Below are positions 8,913-17,616 of a DNA stretch of 64,000 bases, piece by piece. The DNA is from Collinsella aerofaciens (lineage in GTDB: Bacteria > Actinomycetota > Coriobacteriia > Coriobacteriales > Coriobacteriaceae). The position numbers and the translations under genes are program-made. The notes beneath the pieces are model-generated. The model had not been told where the DNA came from, ran no database searches, and was given only the letters and a program-made list of their open reading frames with translations. Each line of letters begins with the position of its first letter. Within the stretch, counting starts at the first letter, position 1. The DNA is taken from contig NZ_JAQLFL010000005.1 of the NCBI RefSeq assembly GCF_028206995.1, positions 107,087 through 171,086 on the forward strand. The letters are read 5' to 3'.

Positions 8913-9022
8913 AGAAATCCCCTACCCTCAGAACAATCGAATTACGTTTAACGCAAGTAACCATCTTATATTGCCACACGCAGAGCGCACGACATATCCA
9001 CCAACGCAAGCGAAATAACCAG

Positions 9023-9062
9023 CTAAAAACGAAAGCGGCATTCCGAAAAACAGAATGCCGCT
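9023..9062 (-). terminator. intrinsic terminator after ileS
   Basis: Perfect 9-bp arms, GCGGCATTC and GAATGCCGC, are followed on the minus strand by TTTCGTTTTT. It lies about 75 bases past the ileS stop and ends that transcript. Confidence 0.85.
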
Positions 9063-9134
9063 TATATTCAGCGGGGCAAATGGGCCGAAGGCGCCCAAAT
9101 TCTCCCTATAACTAAAATGCCGAGTTACCGTGCC

Positions 9135-11936
9135 TTAAAGGGCATTCGCACACCTCTCGCAAATATGCGCGTGGCCGTTGTACTCGCCGACGGTGGTGCG
9201 ATAGTTCCAGCAACGGTCGCAGCACTCGCCCTCGGCAGCCTCGATGGCAACGGAAAGCTCCTCGCCCTGCGTCAGCTCAACATCGGAGACGATGTAGAAC
9301 TCGGCCAAGTCGACGGCCTTGTCGCCGGTCAGCAGCGCATACATCTCGGCGGGAACGACCGCCTTGACGCGGACCTGCTGACTCTTGGTGAAGGTGCCGG
9401 CGGAGCGGGCATCCTCAAGGGCCTTGGTCACAGCGCTACGGAGCTCGAGAGAAGCCTCGAGCACACCCTCAAACTCATTGGCCTCGTCGACCGTGATGGG
9501 CGATTTGTACCAATCGAGCAGCGCGGCGTACTTCTGATGATCGACGCAGCCGGCGGGCGCATAGGCCATGGCCTCGTCGACCGTGTAGGACAGGATCGGC
9601 TGCAAGTCGCGCATGAGCATCGAGAAGAGCTCGGCCAGCACGGTCTGGGCGCTGCGGCGCTCGAGCGAGCCGGGCTTGTCGCAGTACAGACGGTCCTTCA
9701 GGGCATCGAGATACACATTGGAGAGCTCGGTAACCACGAAGTCGTAAAGCGCACGGTAGGCGCGCGGGAACTCGTAGCAAGAGTAGGCATCGTCGACCTC
9801 GGCCTGGACCTGGGTCAGGCGGGCAACCATAAGCTTGTCGAGCGGCAACAGGTCGGCAAAGGCAACGCCATCGGTCTCGGGCTCAAACTGACCCTCGAGC
9901 TCGGAGAGCAGGAAGCGCAACGTGTTACGGAAGCGACGGTAGGCATCGGACGTACGAGCGAGAATCTCGTGGTCGATGGAAACATCGGAGCTGGTGTCGA
10001 CGGAGGCAACCCACAGGCGGATGATGTCGGCGCCCATCTCGTCGCAGACCTTATTAGGGTCGATGACGTTGCCGAGCGACTTGGACATCTTGCGGCCTTG
10101 GCCATCGAGCGTGAAGCCCTGCGAAACGACCGCCTTGTACGGAGCATGGCCGTTGGCACCCACCGAGGTAAGCAGCGAGCTCTGGAACCAACCACGGTGC
10201 TGGTCGGAGCCCTCGAGGTACACGTCCGCCGGGTACTCAAGCTCGGGGCGATACTCACAGACGGCCTTCCAGGAAACGCCGGAGTCCCACCACACGTCGA
10301 GGATGTCCTTATCGGCCTTGAGGTGATGGCCGCCGCACTTGGGGCAGACGCAGGCCTCGCCCAGGTAGCTCTCGGGAGCGTCGGTGAACCAGGCGTCGGA
10401 GCCCTTCTCGTGGAAGAGCTTGATAACGGCGTCGAGCGTGGCGTCGTTCATGACCTTCTCGCCGCAGTCGGCGCAGGTGTAGCTGGGGATAGGCACGCCC
10501 CAGTTGCGCTGACGGCTGATGCACCAGTCGGGACGCTGCTCGACCATGGCGCCAATGCGATTGGCCGCGTGGGCCGGATACCACTTGACGTTCTCGCGGA
10601 CCTCTTTGCCAGCCTGCTCGCGCAAACCGGTCTTGTCCATCGAGACAAACCACTGGTCGGTAGCACGGAAGAGCACCGGGTGCTTGCAGCGCCAGCAGTG
10701 CGGATAGCTGTGCGTAATCTTCTTCTCGAGGACCAGGGTGCCGCGCTCGCGCAGGAACTCGATGATGTGCGGGTTGGCCTCATCGGTATCCATACCGCTG
10801 AAGGGACCACCGGTGCCAAACTCCTCACCGGTGTAGAACTTGCCGTCGTCATCGACCGGCATGCAAATGTCGGTGATGCCCTCCTTGAGGCAGGCAAAGT
10901 AGTCGTCGACGCCGTGGCCGGGCGAGTTGTGGACGATACCGGTACCGTCATCGACACCAACGTAATCGGCCAGCAGCGCCACGCCCTCAACGCCGTCAAA
11001 GATCGGCTGCTTGTAGTGGATGTGGTGGAAAGTCTCGGCGGGAACCACATAGGGCTTGCCGTCGACCATTACCGGAGTGTACTCCCAGCCAAACTCCTCG
11101 CAGCACTTGGGAGCCAGGTCCTCGAGCATGACCTCGGCACGACCATCGTGCTCAACGGCGACATAGGCGGCGCCGGGCTTGAGGGAAACGGCCTGGTCGG
11201 AGGGGATGGTCCACGGCGTAGTCGTCCAGATGATAAAGTCGACCGGGCCGTCGAAGTTCTCGAGGCCGGCGGGCTTGGAGGTCATCTCAAAGCGCACGAA
11301 GATGGAGGGGCTCGTCTCGTCGGAGTACTCGATCTCGGCCTCGGCCAGCGCGGTGTGGCAGTGCTTGCACCAGTGAACCGGCTTGTGGCCGCGATAGATC
11401 ATGCCCTTATCGAACATGGCCTTAAAGACCTCGATGTCGGCGGCATCATGCTGGTGATAGAGCGTCAGATAGGGGTTGTCCCAGTCGCCGAGCACGCCCA
11501 GACGACGGAAACCGGCCTTCTGAAGCTCGATGTTCTCGACAGCGAACTCGTTGCAGAGCTCACGGATCTTGGCCGTGGGGGTCTGGTTGAACTTCTCGGT
11601 GCCGAGCTTCTCCTCGACCTTATGCTCGATCGGCTGGCCGTGGCAGTCCCAGCCGGGGACATAGGGAACCTCATAGCCCTGCATCATCCAGTAACGGTTG
11701 ATCATGTCCTTGGAGATCTTGTTCATGGCGTGGCCGATGTGGATCGGACCGTTGGCGTACGGAGGGCCGTCGTGCAGCACGAACTTCTTGTGACCCTCGT
11801 TCTTCTTCAGAACCTGCTCGTAGACCTTGTTGTCCTGCCAGTCCTTGAGTCGCTTGGGCTCGGACTTGGAAAGACCGGCACGCATGGGAAATCCGGTTTT
11901 GGGCAGATTCATCGTCTGCTTGTACTCGTTTGCCAC
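9135..11936 (-). CDS. ileS: isoleucyl-tRNA synthetase
   Basis: This class I aminoacyl-tRNA synthetase is 933 aa, the normal length for bacterial IleS. The HIGH motif (ANGPIHIGHAMNK) is at residues 66-69, and KMSKS appears in GRKMSKSLGN. A C-terminal zinc-binding segment CDRCWNYR...CERC is present. The editing (CP1) domain contains the expected WTTTPWTIPSDQA. I chose the GTG at 11936, preceded by AAAGGGG. A longer open frame to 12059 would add 41 residues without family similarity and would run into the leader terminator. Expression is probably controlled by the T-box-like leader upstream. Confidence 0.97.
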   Translation of the reverse strand: MANEYKQTMNLPKTGFPMRAGLSKSEPKRLKDWQDNKVYEQVLKKNEGHKKFVLHDGPPYANGPIHIGHAMNKISKDMINRYWMMQGYEVPYVPGWDCHGQPIEHKVEEKLGTEKFNQTPTAKIRELCNEFAVENIELQKAGFRRLGVLGDWDNPYLTLYHQHDAADIEVFKAMFDKGMIYRGHKPVHWCKHCHTALAEAEIEYSDETSPSIFVRFEMTSKPAGLENFDGPVDFIIWTTTPWTIPSDQAVSLKPGAAYVAVEHDGRAEVMLEDLAPKCCEEFGWEYTPVMVDGKPYVVPAETFHHIHYKQPIFDGVEGVALLADYVGVDDGTGIVHNSPGHGVDDYFACLKEGITDICMPVDDDGKFYTGEEFGTGGPFSGMDTDEANPHIIEFLRERGTLVLEKKITHSYPHCWRCKHPVLFRATDQWFVSMDKTGLREQAGKEVRENVKWYPAHAANRIGAMVEQRPDWCISRQRNWGVPIPSYTCADCGEKVMNDATLDAVIKLFHEKGSDAWFTDAPESYLGEACVCPKCGGHHLKADKDILDVWWDSGVSWKAVCEYRPELEYPADVYLEGSDQHRGWFQSSLLTSVGANGHAPYKAVVSQGFTLDGQGRKMSKSLGNVIDPNKVCDEMGADIIRLWVASVDTSSDVSIDHEILARTSDAYRRFRNTLRFLLSELEGQFEPETDGVAFADLLPLDKLMVARLTQVQAEVDDAYSCYEFPRAYRALYDFVVTELSNVYLDALKDRLYCDKPGSLERRSAQTVLAELFSMLMRDLQPILSYTVDEAMAYAPAGCVDHQKYAALLDWYKSPITVDEANEFEGVLEASLELRSAVTKALEDARSAGTFTKSQQVRVKAVVPAEMYALLTGDKAVDLAEFYIVSDVELTQGEELSVAIEAAEGECCDRCWNYRTTVGEYNGHAHICERCANAL

Positions 11937-11977
11937 GGTACCCCTTTCATGTCGTGGGCGCGCACGCCCGTAGGGCA

Positions 11978-12290
11978 CCAAAAAGCGCCCGTCCCTACAA
12001 GCTGGGACGAAGCGCCACAAAACGGGCCGTACGCCCGCAAAAGCTCTTCGCTTAACCACCCAGCTTAGATGCCCTCGCCCGCGTCGCCGCGCGCTCGCAT
12101 CCGTTACTCGGCTGATCTGTATCGACGACCATCTCGGCGATATCTACTAAGACGTGCCTGTGCGGCGCGTCCGTTGGGACCGCAGCTCCGGGGTGATTTT
12201 CATCGGTCGCATGCACGGGTTCTCAGCGCTCCCCGCTCTCTGTAGCATGCGGACGGCCGACTACTCGTCCCCATCAACGCTCATGCGGTG
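11978..12290 (-). promoter_or_regulatory. putative T-box leader with terminator before ileS
   Basis: Read on the minus strand, this leader has the features of a tRNA-sensing T-box. GATGGGGACGAGTAG near 12270 resembles the stem I base. The T-box-like AAGCTGGGTGGTTAAGCG lies at 12049-12066. AAGCT and AGCTT around it can form the antiterminator, leaving a TGGG-type bulge for the tRNA 3' end. An intrinsic terminator follows at 11978-12016, with arms GTCCC/GGGAC extended by GCGC pairs and then TTTTT. A second short hairpin (CGGGC/GCCCG then TTTT) lies between them. An ATC specifier is plausible near 12195 but not proven. The stretch 12,291-12,421 must hold the divergent promoters of ileS and gldA; I cannot place them confidently. 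Confidence 0.75.
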
Positions 12291-12421
12291 TATGCTAGCA
12301 CGTTCCGCGCCGGCGAAAAACCCTCAACACTGGTTTTATACGTTCGAAATTTCTCGCGGCTGTGGACCTTCTCTTGGAGCAAAATACCTGAAAGCACTTT
12401 ATCGAACGAAAGAAGGTTGCT

Positions 12422-13504
12422 ATGCGCACGATTGGAATGAGCGACTACACCGTTGGCGAGGATTGCTTTGACGAGCTGCCCGGCGCGCTGGCCGAGTACG
12501 GCGCGAAGAAGGTCGCGATCATCGGTGGCAAGCGGGCACTGGCCGCAGCACTTCCCGGTATCGAAGCTGCGCTGGCGGGTACCGACGTCGAAATTCTGGA
12601 GACGCGCGTCTACGGCACCAACAGTACGCGCGCAAATATCGCCAAGGTCGTAAACTCCCCTGCCTGCCAGGAAGCCGACGTGCTTATCGCATGCGGTGGC
12701 GGCAAGGCGCTCGACACCGTGAAGACCGCAGCTATCGAGCTCAAGAAGATCGTCTTTACGGTGCCGACGATCTGCTCCAACTGCTCGGCCGCGACCGCCA
12801 TTGCCGTCGTGTATAACGACGACGGCTCGCTCGAGGGCTATTCGTACCCCAACAGACCGGCGCACATCTTCATCAACCCCAAGATCATCGCCGAGGCACC
12901 GGCAGAGTACTTCTGGGCCGGCGTGGGCGATGCCCTGTCTAAACAGCCCGAGGTCGAGTACGCCACGAGCGCCGGCAACCTGGAGCACACCGCCGGTCTT
13001 GGCCTGGCGCTCGCCCACACCTGTTCCGAGCCACTGTTTACCTATGGCGTCCAGGGTCTTGAGGACGTGCGCCAGAACCTGTCGAGCGAGGCCGTCAAGC
13101 AGATTGCGCTCGACATCGTGGTCAACACGGGCTACGTCTCCAACCTGACCAACCAGAACGATTACTACTACAACTCGAGCGTGGCGCACGCATTCTACAA
13201 CGCCACCTGCAGTATTCCGCGTGAGGGATCCTACCTGCACGGTGAGGTCGTGAGCCTGGGCGTGCTGGTGCTGTTCGCCTACACGGGCGATACCGAGAAC
13301 CTTGAGCGCTACGCCGCCTTTAACAAGCAGATGGGGCTGCCCGTGACGCTTGAGCAGGTCGGGCTTTCCGAGGCCGACATCCCTGCCCTGTGCGAGCACG
13401 CGCACGCCACCAACGAGTGGAAGCAAGGCAACCCGGAGCCCTTCACCGACGAAAAATTCGCCGCCGCCATCAAGGCCGCCAACGCCTACGGCCACACGCT
13501 CTAG
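12422..13504 (+). CDS. gldA: glycerol dehydrogenase-like iron/zinc alcohol dehydrogenase
   Basis: This is an iron-type alcohol dehydrogenase superfamily member of 360 aa that most resembles GldA, which oxidises glycerol to dihydroxyacetone with NAD+. The NAD-binding GGGKALDT lies at 92-99. Candidate metal ligands are the Asp in GVGDALSK, the His in VAHAFYN and the His in YLHGEV. AGAAGG precedes the ATG at five bases. The gene is single, divergent from ileS and followed by a strong terminator. Related hydroxybutyrate or hydroxyketone dehydrogenases share these motifs, so the substrate is an inference. Confidence 0.87.
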   Translation: MRTIGMSDYTVGEDCFDELPGALAEYGAKKVAIIGGKRALAAALPGIEAALAGTDVEILETRVYGTNSTRANIAKVVNSPACQEADVLIACGGGKALDTVKTAAIELKKIVFTVPTICSNCSAATAIAVVYNDDGSLEGYSYPNRPAHIFINPKIIAEAPAEYFWAGVGDALSKQPEVEYATSAGNLEHTAGLGLALAHTCSEPLFTYGVQGLEDVRQNLSSEAVKQIALDIVVNTGYVSNLTNQNDYYYNSSVAHAFYNATCSIPREGSYLHGEVVSLGVLVLFAYTGDTENLERYAAFNKQMGLPVTLEQVGLSEADIPALCEHAHATNEWKQGNPEPFTDEKFAAAIKAANAYGHTL

Positions 13505-13513
13505 GCCTAGCCC

Positions 13514-13554
13514 AAAACCACCACAAGGGAGCAACACCCTTGTAGTGGTTTTTT
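13514..13554. terminator. bidirectional terminator between gldA and the DUF523 gene
   Basis: Sixteen-base arms (AAAACCAC-ACAAGGG and complement) flank a 7-base loop, with TTTTTT on the plus strand and TTTT on the minus. It serves the convergent gldA and DUF523 genes and touches the stop codon of the latter. Confidence 0.9.
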
Positions 13555-14008
13555 ATTGCTCAAGCATGCTGGGGTCGAACTCGCTAGCCGGGATCACGCG
13601 ATAACCGTGGCGGAGCAGTAAATCAACGAAGACGCCATTGCCCACCGTGAGGGTACCGCTGAATGTTCCGTCGTAGATGCGGCCCGCACCGCACGAGGGA
13701 CTACGGTCCTGCAGGATGCACGCAGCGATCTCTTCCGGCCCGCCCGCTTGCTCGCACATGTCGAGCGCTCGTTGGGCACCAAGGCGATACTCGCGATCGA
13801 CCGAGATGCCCTCGCAGGTGCGAACCTCGCCGTTAACAATCTCGGACGGCTTGCGCGGCGTGGGCAAGCCACCAAAAACCTCAGGGCATACCAACAGGAC
13901 CTCGGTCCCCGTGCGTTCGCACGCTTCGACCAGCTCGCGATGGTAGTTATCGAGTCCGTTATACTTGCAGCTCTCGCCTATCAAGCAGGCGCTCACTACG
14001 ATCTTCAT
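13553..14008 (-). CDS. DUF523 domain protein
   Basis: This small protein of 151 aa belongs to DUF523 (2-thiouracil desulfurase-like). The typical opening KIVVSACLIGESCKYNG is present, as is a second cysteine motif QDRSPSCGAGRIYDG. Conserved cysteines in these motifs are thought to hold an iron-sulfur cluster in related enzymes (family knowledge). GGGGGAG lies six bases before the ATG at 14008. It stands alone between two terminators. The physiological substrate is unknown. Confidence 0.85.
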   Translation of the reverse strand: MKIVVSACLIGESCKYNGLDNYHRELVEACERTGTEVLLVCPEVFGGLPTPRKPSEIVNGEVRTCEGISVDREYRLGAQRALDMCEQAGGPEEIAACILQDRSPSCGAGRIYDGTFSGTLTVGNGVFVDLLLRHGYRVIPASEFDPSMLEQ

Positions 14009-14025
14009 ATACAACTCCCCCACGC

Positions 14026-14062
14026 AAAACGCCCCATTTGAGATGGACACTCAAATGGGGCG
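14026..14062 (-). terminator. intrinsic terminator after ftsH
   Basis: Perfect 13-bp arms, CGCCCCATTTGAG and its complement, flank a 7-base loop and are followed on the minus strand by TTTTGCG. It lies about 20 bases past the ftsH stop. Confidence 0.85.
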
Positions 14063-14083
14063 ATTGACACTGCGCAACTAGTA

Positions 14084-15991
14084 TTACTGCTGCTTCGGCA
14101 TCAGCGGATTCTCGCGCGTGAGGAGGTTCATGAACTCCTCGCCCGTGATCGTCTCCTTCTTGTACAGATAACGAGCCAGCTCGTGGAGCTTGAACTTGTT
14201 CTCCTTCAGGATTTGCAGAGCGCGATCATGCGCGTCCTCGATCAGCTTGGCGACAATCGCGTCCACGCGCTCGGCCGTGCCGGGGGCGCAGGTGAGCGAC
14301 GTGTCCTGGTTAAGGTACGCATTCTGCACGGTACCAAGCGCCATCATGCCAAACTCGTCGGACATACCAAAGCGCGTCACCATGTTGCGGGCGAGCTTGG
14401 TAGCCTGCTCGATATCGTTGGCGGCACCGGTCGTCATCTCGCCAAAGATGAGCTCCTCGGCCGCGCGACCACCGCAGTAGACGGCGAGCTTGTCCAGAAC
14501 CTCCTGGCGCGTCGTCAGGAAGCGCTCGTCCTCCTCGACCTGCATGGTGTAGCCCAGAGCGCCACTCGTGCGCGGCACGATGGTGATCTTGGTGACCGGC
14601 GCGGACCCCTTCTGACGGGCGGCAACGATGGCATGGCCGATCTCGTGGTAGGACACAACCTGCTTCTCATGATCGGACAGCACCGTCGACTTGCGCTGCT
14701 GGCCGGCGATGACAACCTCCACCGACTCCTCAAAATCATCCTGGGTGGCGCGTTTGCGACCCTCGCGGACGGCGCGCAGGGCACCCTCGTTGATGATGTT
14801 TGCCAAGTCGGCACCCGAGGCACCGGGCGTGGCGCGGGCAATCGCAGTCAGGTCGATCGGCGGCTGCGTCTTCACGCTCTTGGCATGCAGCTCAAGGATG
14901 TTCTTGCGGCCGGTCAGGTCGGGCAGCTCAACGGGGATGCGGCGATCAAAACGACCGGGGCGCAGCAGAGCGGGATCGAGGCTGTCGGGACGGTTGGTGG
15001 CAGCGAGGACGACGATACCCTTGTGGTTATCGAAGCCGTCCATCTCGGTCAGCAGCTGGTTGAGCGTCTGCTCGCGCTCGTCGTTGCCGCTAAAGCCGCC
15101 GCCGTCACGCTTCTTACCGATCGTATCGATCTCGTCGATAAATACGATACACGGGGCCTTTTCCTTGGCCTGCTTAAACAGGTCGCGCACCTTGGCGGCG
15201 CCACGGCCGACGAACATCTCGACAAACTCAGAGCCCGAAATGCTAAAGAACGGAACGCCCGCCTCGCCGGCAACAGCTTTGGCAAGCAGGGTCTTACCGG
15301 TACCCGGAGGGCCAACAAGAAGAGCACCGCGCGGCAGCTTGGCGCCGATTTCCTCGTAGCGTTGCGGCTTCTCCAGAAAGTCGACGACCTCCTTGAGAGA
15401 CTCCTTGGCCTCTTCCTGGCCAGCGACGTCCTTAAAGGTCACGCCCACATCCTTGGAAGCGATCACGCGAGCACCGGACTTGCCCAGTCCGCCGCCGCCA
15501 AAACCGCCGCCACCAAAGTTCATCGACGGGCCGTCATCGCCCATGGCCTTCTTCATGCGGCGATTGAGCCACCAGCCGATGAGGAAGAAAATCGCCATGG
15601 GAAGAATGAACGTGAGCAGGTAGTAGGTCATCAGACCCGAATTCTTATCGGGAACGACCGACTCAAGCGAGGCGCCAGATTCAAGCACGCGATCGGTAAA
15701 ACCCGCATCATTCGGCACACCGGTCGTCTTGTAGGCGATGTTCTCGTCCTCGCCCTTCTTGGTGTAATAAATCGTGTAATCGTCCGTGTTGTACTCGACC
15801 TTGTCGACGCTCTTCTTATCGAGCGCTTTGACAAACGTCGAGTAATCGGTCTTCGTAATCTGCTGCGTGTGACCGATGTTGGGGAACAGAACGGTCGAGA
15901 GCACGAGGTAGACGACGAAGGCGATGAGCACGTAGAGGATCATATTCCGTCTACGTTTGTTGTCATCCATCTCCATCTGCTTGAACTCCAT
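14084..15991 (-). CDS. ftsH: ATP-dependent zinc metalloprotease FtsH
   Basis: This is a membrane-anchored AAA+ protease of 635 aa. Two N-terminal membrane helices (around residues 18-36 and 117-135) flank an extracytoplasmic domain. The AAA module has Walker A GPPGTGKT and Walker [12 protein letters not shown]. The zinc site HEIGH lies near 449-453, with a third ligand Asp near 526 (NDIEQAT). A glycine-rich linker ([15 protein letters not shown]) joins the second helix to the AAA domain. It degrades misfolded and regulatory membrane proteins. No clear Shine-Dalgarno is seen, so an internal ATG at codon 6 or 8 is possible. Confidence 0.96.
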   Translation of the reverse strand: MEFKQMEMDDNKRRRNMILYVLIAFVVYLVLSTVLFPNIGHTQQITKTDYSTFVKALDKKSVDKVEYNTDDYTIYYTKKGEDENIAYKTTGVPNDAGFTDRVLESGASLESVVPDKNSGLMTYYLLTFILPMAIFFLIGWWLNRRMKKAMGDDGPSMNFGGGGFGGGGLGKSGARVIASKDVGVTFKDVAGQEEAKESLKEVVDFLEKPQRYEEIGAKLPRGALLVGPPGTGKTLLAKAVAGEAGVPFFSISGSEFVEMFVGRGAAKVRDLFKQAKEKAPCIVFIDEIDTIGKKRDGGGFSGNDEREQTLNQLLTEMDGFDNHKGIVVLAATNRPDSLDPALLRPGRFDRRIPVELPDLTGRKNILELHAKSVKTQPPIDLTAIARATPGASGADLANIINEGALRAVREGRKRATQDDFEESVEVVIAGQQRKSTVLSDHEKQVVSYHEIGHAIVAARQKGSAPVTKITIVPRTSGALGYTMQVEEDERFLTTRQEVLDKLAVYCGGRAAEELIFGEMTTGAANDIEQATKLARNMVTRFGMSDEFGMMALGTVQNAYLNQDTSLTCAPGTAERVDAIVAKLIEDAHDRALQILKENKFKLHELARYLYKKETITGEEFMNLLTRENPLMPKQQ

Positions 15992-16068
15992 CTACTGGGG
16001 TTGATAATGATATCTAGAATACCCAACCCGGACGGCGATAAACCGATGCCGGGCACGAAAGGACAGAG

Positions 16069-16554
16069 ATGGCATCACTGGAAGTCGGCAAGGTTCAAAT
16101 CTATACAGGCGACGGCAAGGGCAAGACGACGGCTGCGTTGGGGCTCGCCTTGCGCGCGACGGGCTATGGACTCGACGTGCTTATGCTGCAGTTTGCCAAG
16201 AAACTGCACTGCGCCGAGCATGATGCCGCGCCGCGCCTGGGGCTGCGTATTGTGCAGGCCGATCGCGACACGCCCGAGGCTTGCGCCGCACAGATCATGG
16301 AGCTCGCACGCGAGCAGATATCACAGGTCGACGTTCTGATTTTGGACGAACTCGGCGAGGCCATGCGCCGCGGCGTTGTGACGCGCGAGGATGTGGAGGG
16401 GCTGATCGCGCTGAAGCCCGCCACCACGGAGCTCGTGCTCACCGGCCGCGGCTTGCTACCCCTCGCCGACCTTGCCGACCTAGTAACCGAAATGCGCCCC
16501 GTCAAACACTACTTCGACGAAGGCCTCCTAGCCCGCCAAGGCATCGAATACTAA
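16069..16554 (+). CDS. cobO: corrinoid adenosyltransferase (CobO/BtuR family)
   Basis: This 161-aa P-loop protein transfers the 5'-deoxyadenosyl group of ATP to cob(I)alamin-type corrinoids. The P-loop GDGKGKTT is at 14-21. The Walker B-like VDVLILDELGEAMRRG and the late ELVLTGRGLLPLADLADLVTEM motif are characteristic. The protein is slightly shorter than E. coli BtuR (196 aa), lacking the N-terminal arm. AAAGGA lies six bases before the ATG. No other cobamide genes are in the window, so it may serve salvage. Confidence 0.9.
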   Translation: MASLEVGKVQIYTGDGKGKTTAALGLALRATGYGLDVLMLQFAKKLHCAEHDAAPRLGLRIVQADRDTPEACAAQIMELAREQISQVDVLILDELGEAMRRGVVTREDVEGLIALKPATTELVLTGRGLLPLADLADLVTEMRPVKHYFDEGLLARQGIEY

Positions 16555-16568
16555 TCCGGCACTTGGGT

Positions 16569-16613
16569 AGCCATTGGGGACGTTCTTAAATGACTAGTCG
16601 CTGGGGACACTCT
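16569..16613 (+). repeat. REP-like repeat, left flank of the transposase
   Basis: One unit reads TAGCCATTGGGGACGTTCTT followed by AAATGACTAGTCG and then GGGGACACTCTTT. The same words occur, inverted, beyond the start of the transposase gene at 17546-17616, and the core TTGGGGACGTTCTT recurs at 37791. It lies 14 bases after the corrinoid adenosyltransferase stop. Confidence 0.88.
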
Positions 16614-16641
16614 TTCTTGGGAAAAGGGCAAAATCCCGGCC

Positions 16642-17412
16642 CTAAAATTCACGCCAACCCGACGTGCCATTCGCAACCGTTGCGCGGCCAAGACCAACCG
16701 CCCTAACAATTTGATTAACCGTAAGACCTGATTTCCGCATTTTGCAAAGAATCGGTCTGCGCTCGGCTGGAGTCATCGCCTTAATGTCGGAAAGAGAAAC
16801 AGGCAAAGCAATCTCCTTCGCGATTTTGAGCACCTCATCATCGAGAACACGAGGACGGGGCTCGGCATCATAAGGTGCGCTCTCTAGTCGCTCATCAAGA
16901 TAATGCCGATACTCCAGCGAACCGCCCACGAGTTCCAACACTATACCTGGATCGCAAAACCCAAACCCGTCATAACCATACGCATATGCTCGATAGCTAG
17001 ACCAGCGATATCTATCGACAGCGGAAACACCCGCCTTAACTGGGTTCATATGGATGTAGTCAGCGAGCGCAATTGCCTGAATATCATTCTCAACTGGAAT
17101 GTTCTTAAACCGATCCTGAAACAAATGACCAACACGGTCAGTTTTGCGATTGAAATACTTAGCATATGAGGTAAGGATGCCGCTCATGCAAGATGAGATT
17201 CTTCCGTTAGGGTCATCAACCATGAGATGAAAATGGTTCGACATGAGGCACCACGCCGTAACGCCAACACCATTGCCAACGAGTTTGCCCTCGAACAACG
17301 TGAGCATCCGATATCGATCCTCGTCGTCTTCAAAGATGCAAATGCCGCCATTTCCACGCGCGATAATGTGGTTATAGCCCGTCAACGAAACGACTCGACC
17401 CGTTCTTGGCAT
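16642..17412 (-). CDS. REP-associated tyrosine transposase (RAYT, IS200/Y1 type)
   Basis: This 256-aa protein belongs to the HUH Y1 transposase superfamily. The metal-binding His pair is SNHFHLMV at 60-62. A tyrosine in the SYAKYFNRK helix (Tyr83 or Tyr86) is the likely nucleophile. The RVGHLFQDRFKN and DYIHMNPVKAG motifs are typical of REP-associated transposases. A C-terminal helix-turn-helix (SGLTVNQIVRAVGLGRATV) is an addition seen in many RAYTs. The gene looks intact and is framed on both sides by inverted copies of one palindromic repeat, as expected for a RAYT that mobilises its own REP sequences. Confidence 0.92.
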   Translation of the reverse strand: MPRTGRVVSLTGYNHIIARGNGGICIFEDDEDRYRMLTLFEGKLVGNGVGVTAWCLMSNHFHLMVDDPNGRISSCMSGILTSYAKYFNRKTDRVGHLFQDRFKNIPVENDIQAIALADYIHMNPVKAGVSAVDRYRWSSYRAYAYGYDGFGFCDPGIVLELVGGSLEYRHYLDERLESAPYDAEPRPRVLDDEVLKIAKEIALPVSLSDIKAMTPAERRPILCKMRKSGLTVNQIVRAVGLGRATVANGTSGWREF

Positions 17413-17545
17413 ATCGCCCTCCCATCAAAAACCCACCGGGCAACATCTGATAGGCGCGGACGATCTAATTTGCTGAGCCCGTTCTGCCAGTTTACAAGGG
17501 TGTGCAAGACAAACTGGATGAAAACCCGAAATTCGTGTCGCAAAG

Positions 17546-17616
17546 AGTGTCCCAAACGACTAGTCATTTAAGAACGTCCCCAACGACTAGTCGTTTAAGA
17601 ACGTCCCCAATGGCTA
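17546..17616 (-). repeat. REP-like repeat pair, right flank of the transposase
   Basis: Read on the minus strand there are two tandem units, each TTGGGGACGTTCTTAAA followed by a GACTAGTCG palindrome, then GGGACACTCTTT. The unit begins CTAGCCATTGGGG, and its TAG coincides with the stop codon of the MATE gene. It is inverted relative to the copy at 16569. Confidence 0.88.

Noticed and set aside
9117..12068. A 983-codon open frame on the plus strand
   Set aside because: It is antisense to ileS, whose HIGH and KMSKS motifs are intact. High-GC codon bias keeps the opposite frame open, and the translation has only repetitive Leu/Val/Gly/Asp without any fold signature.
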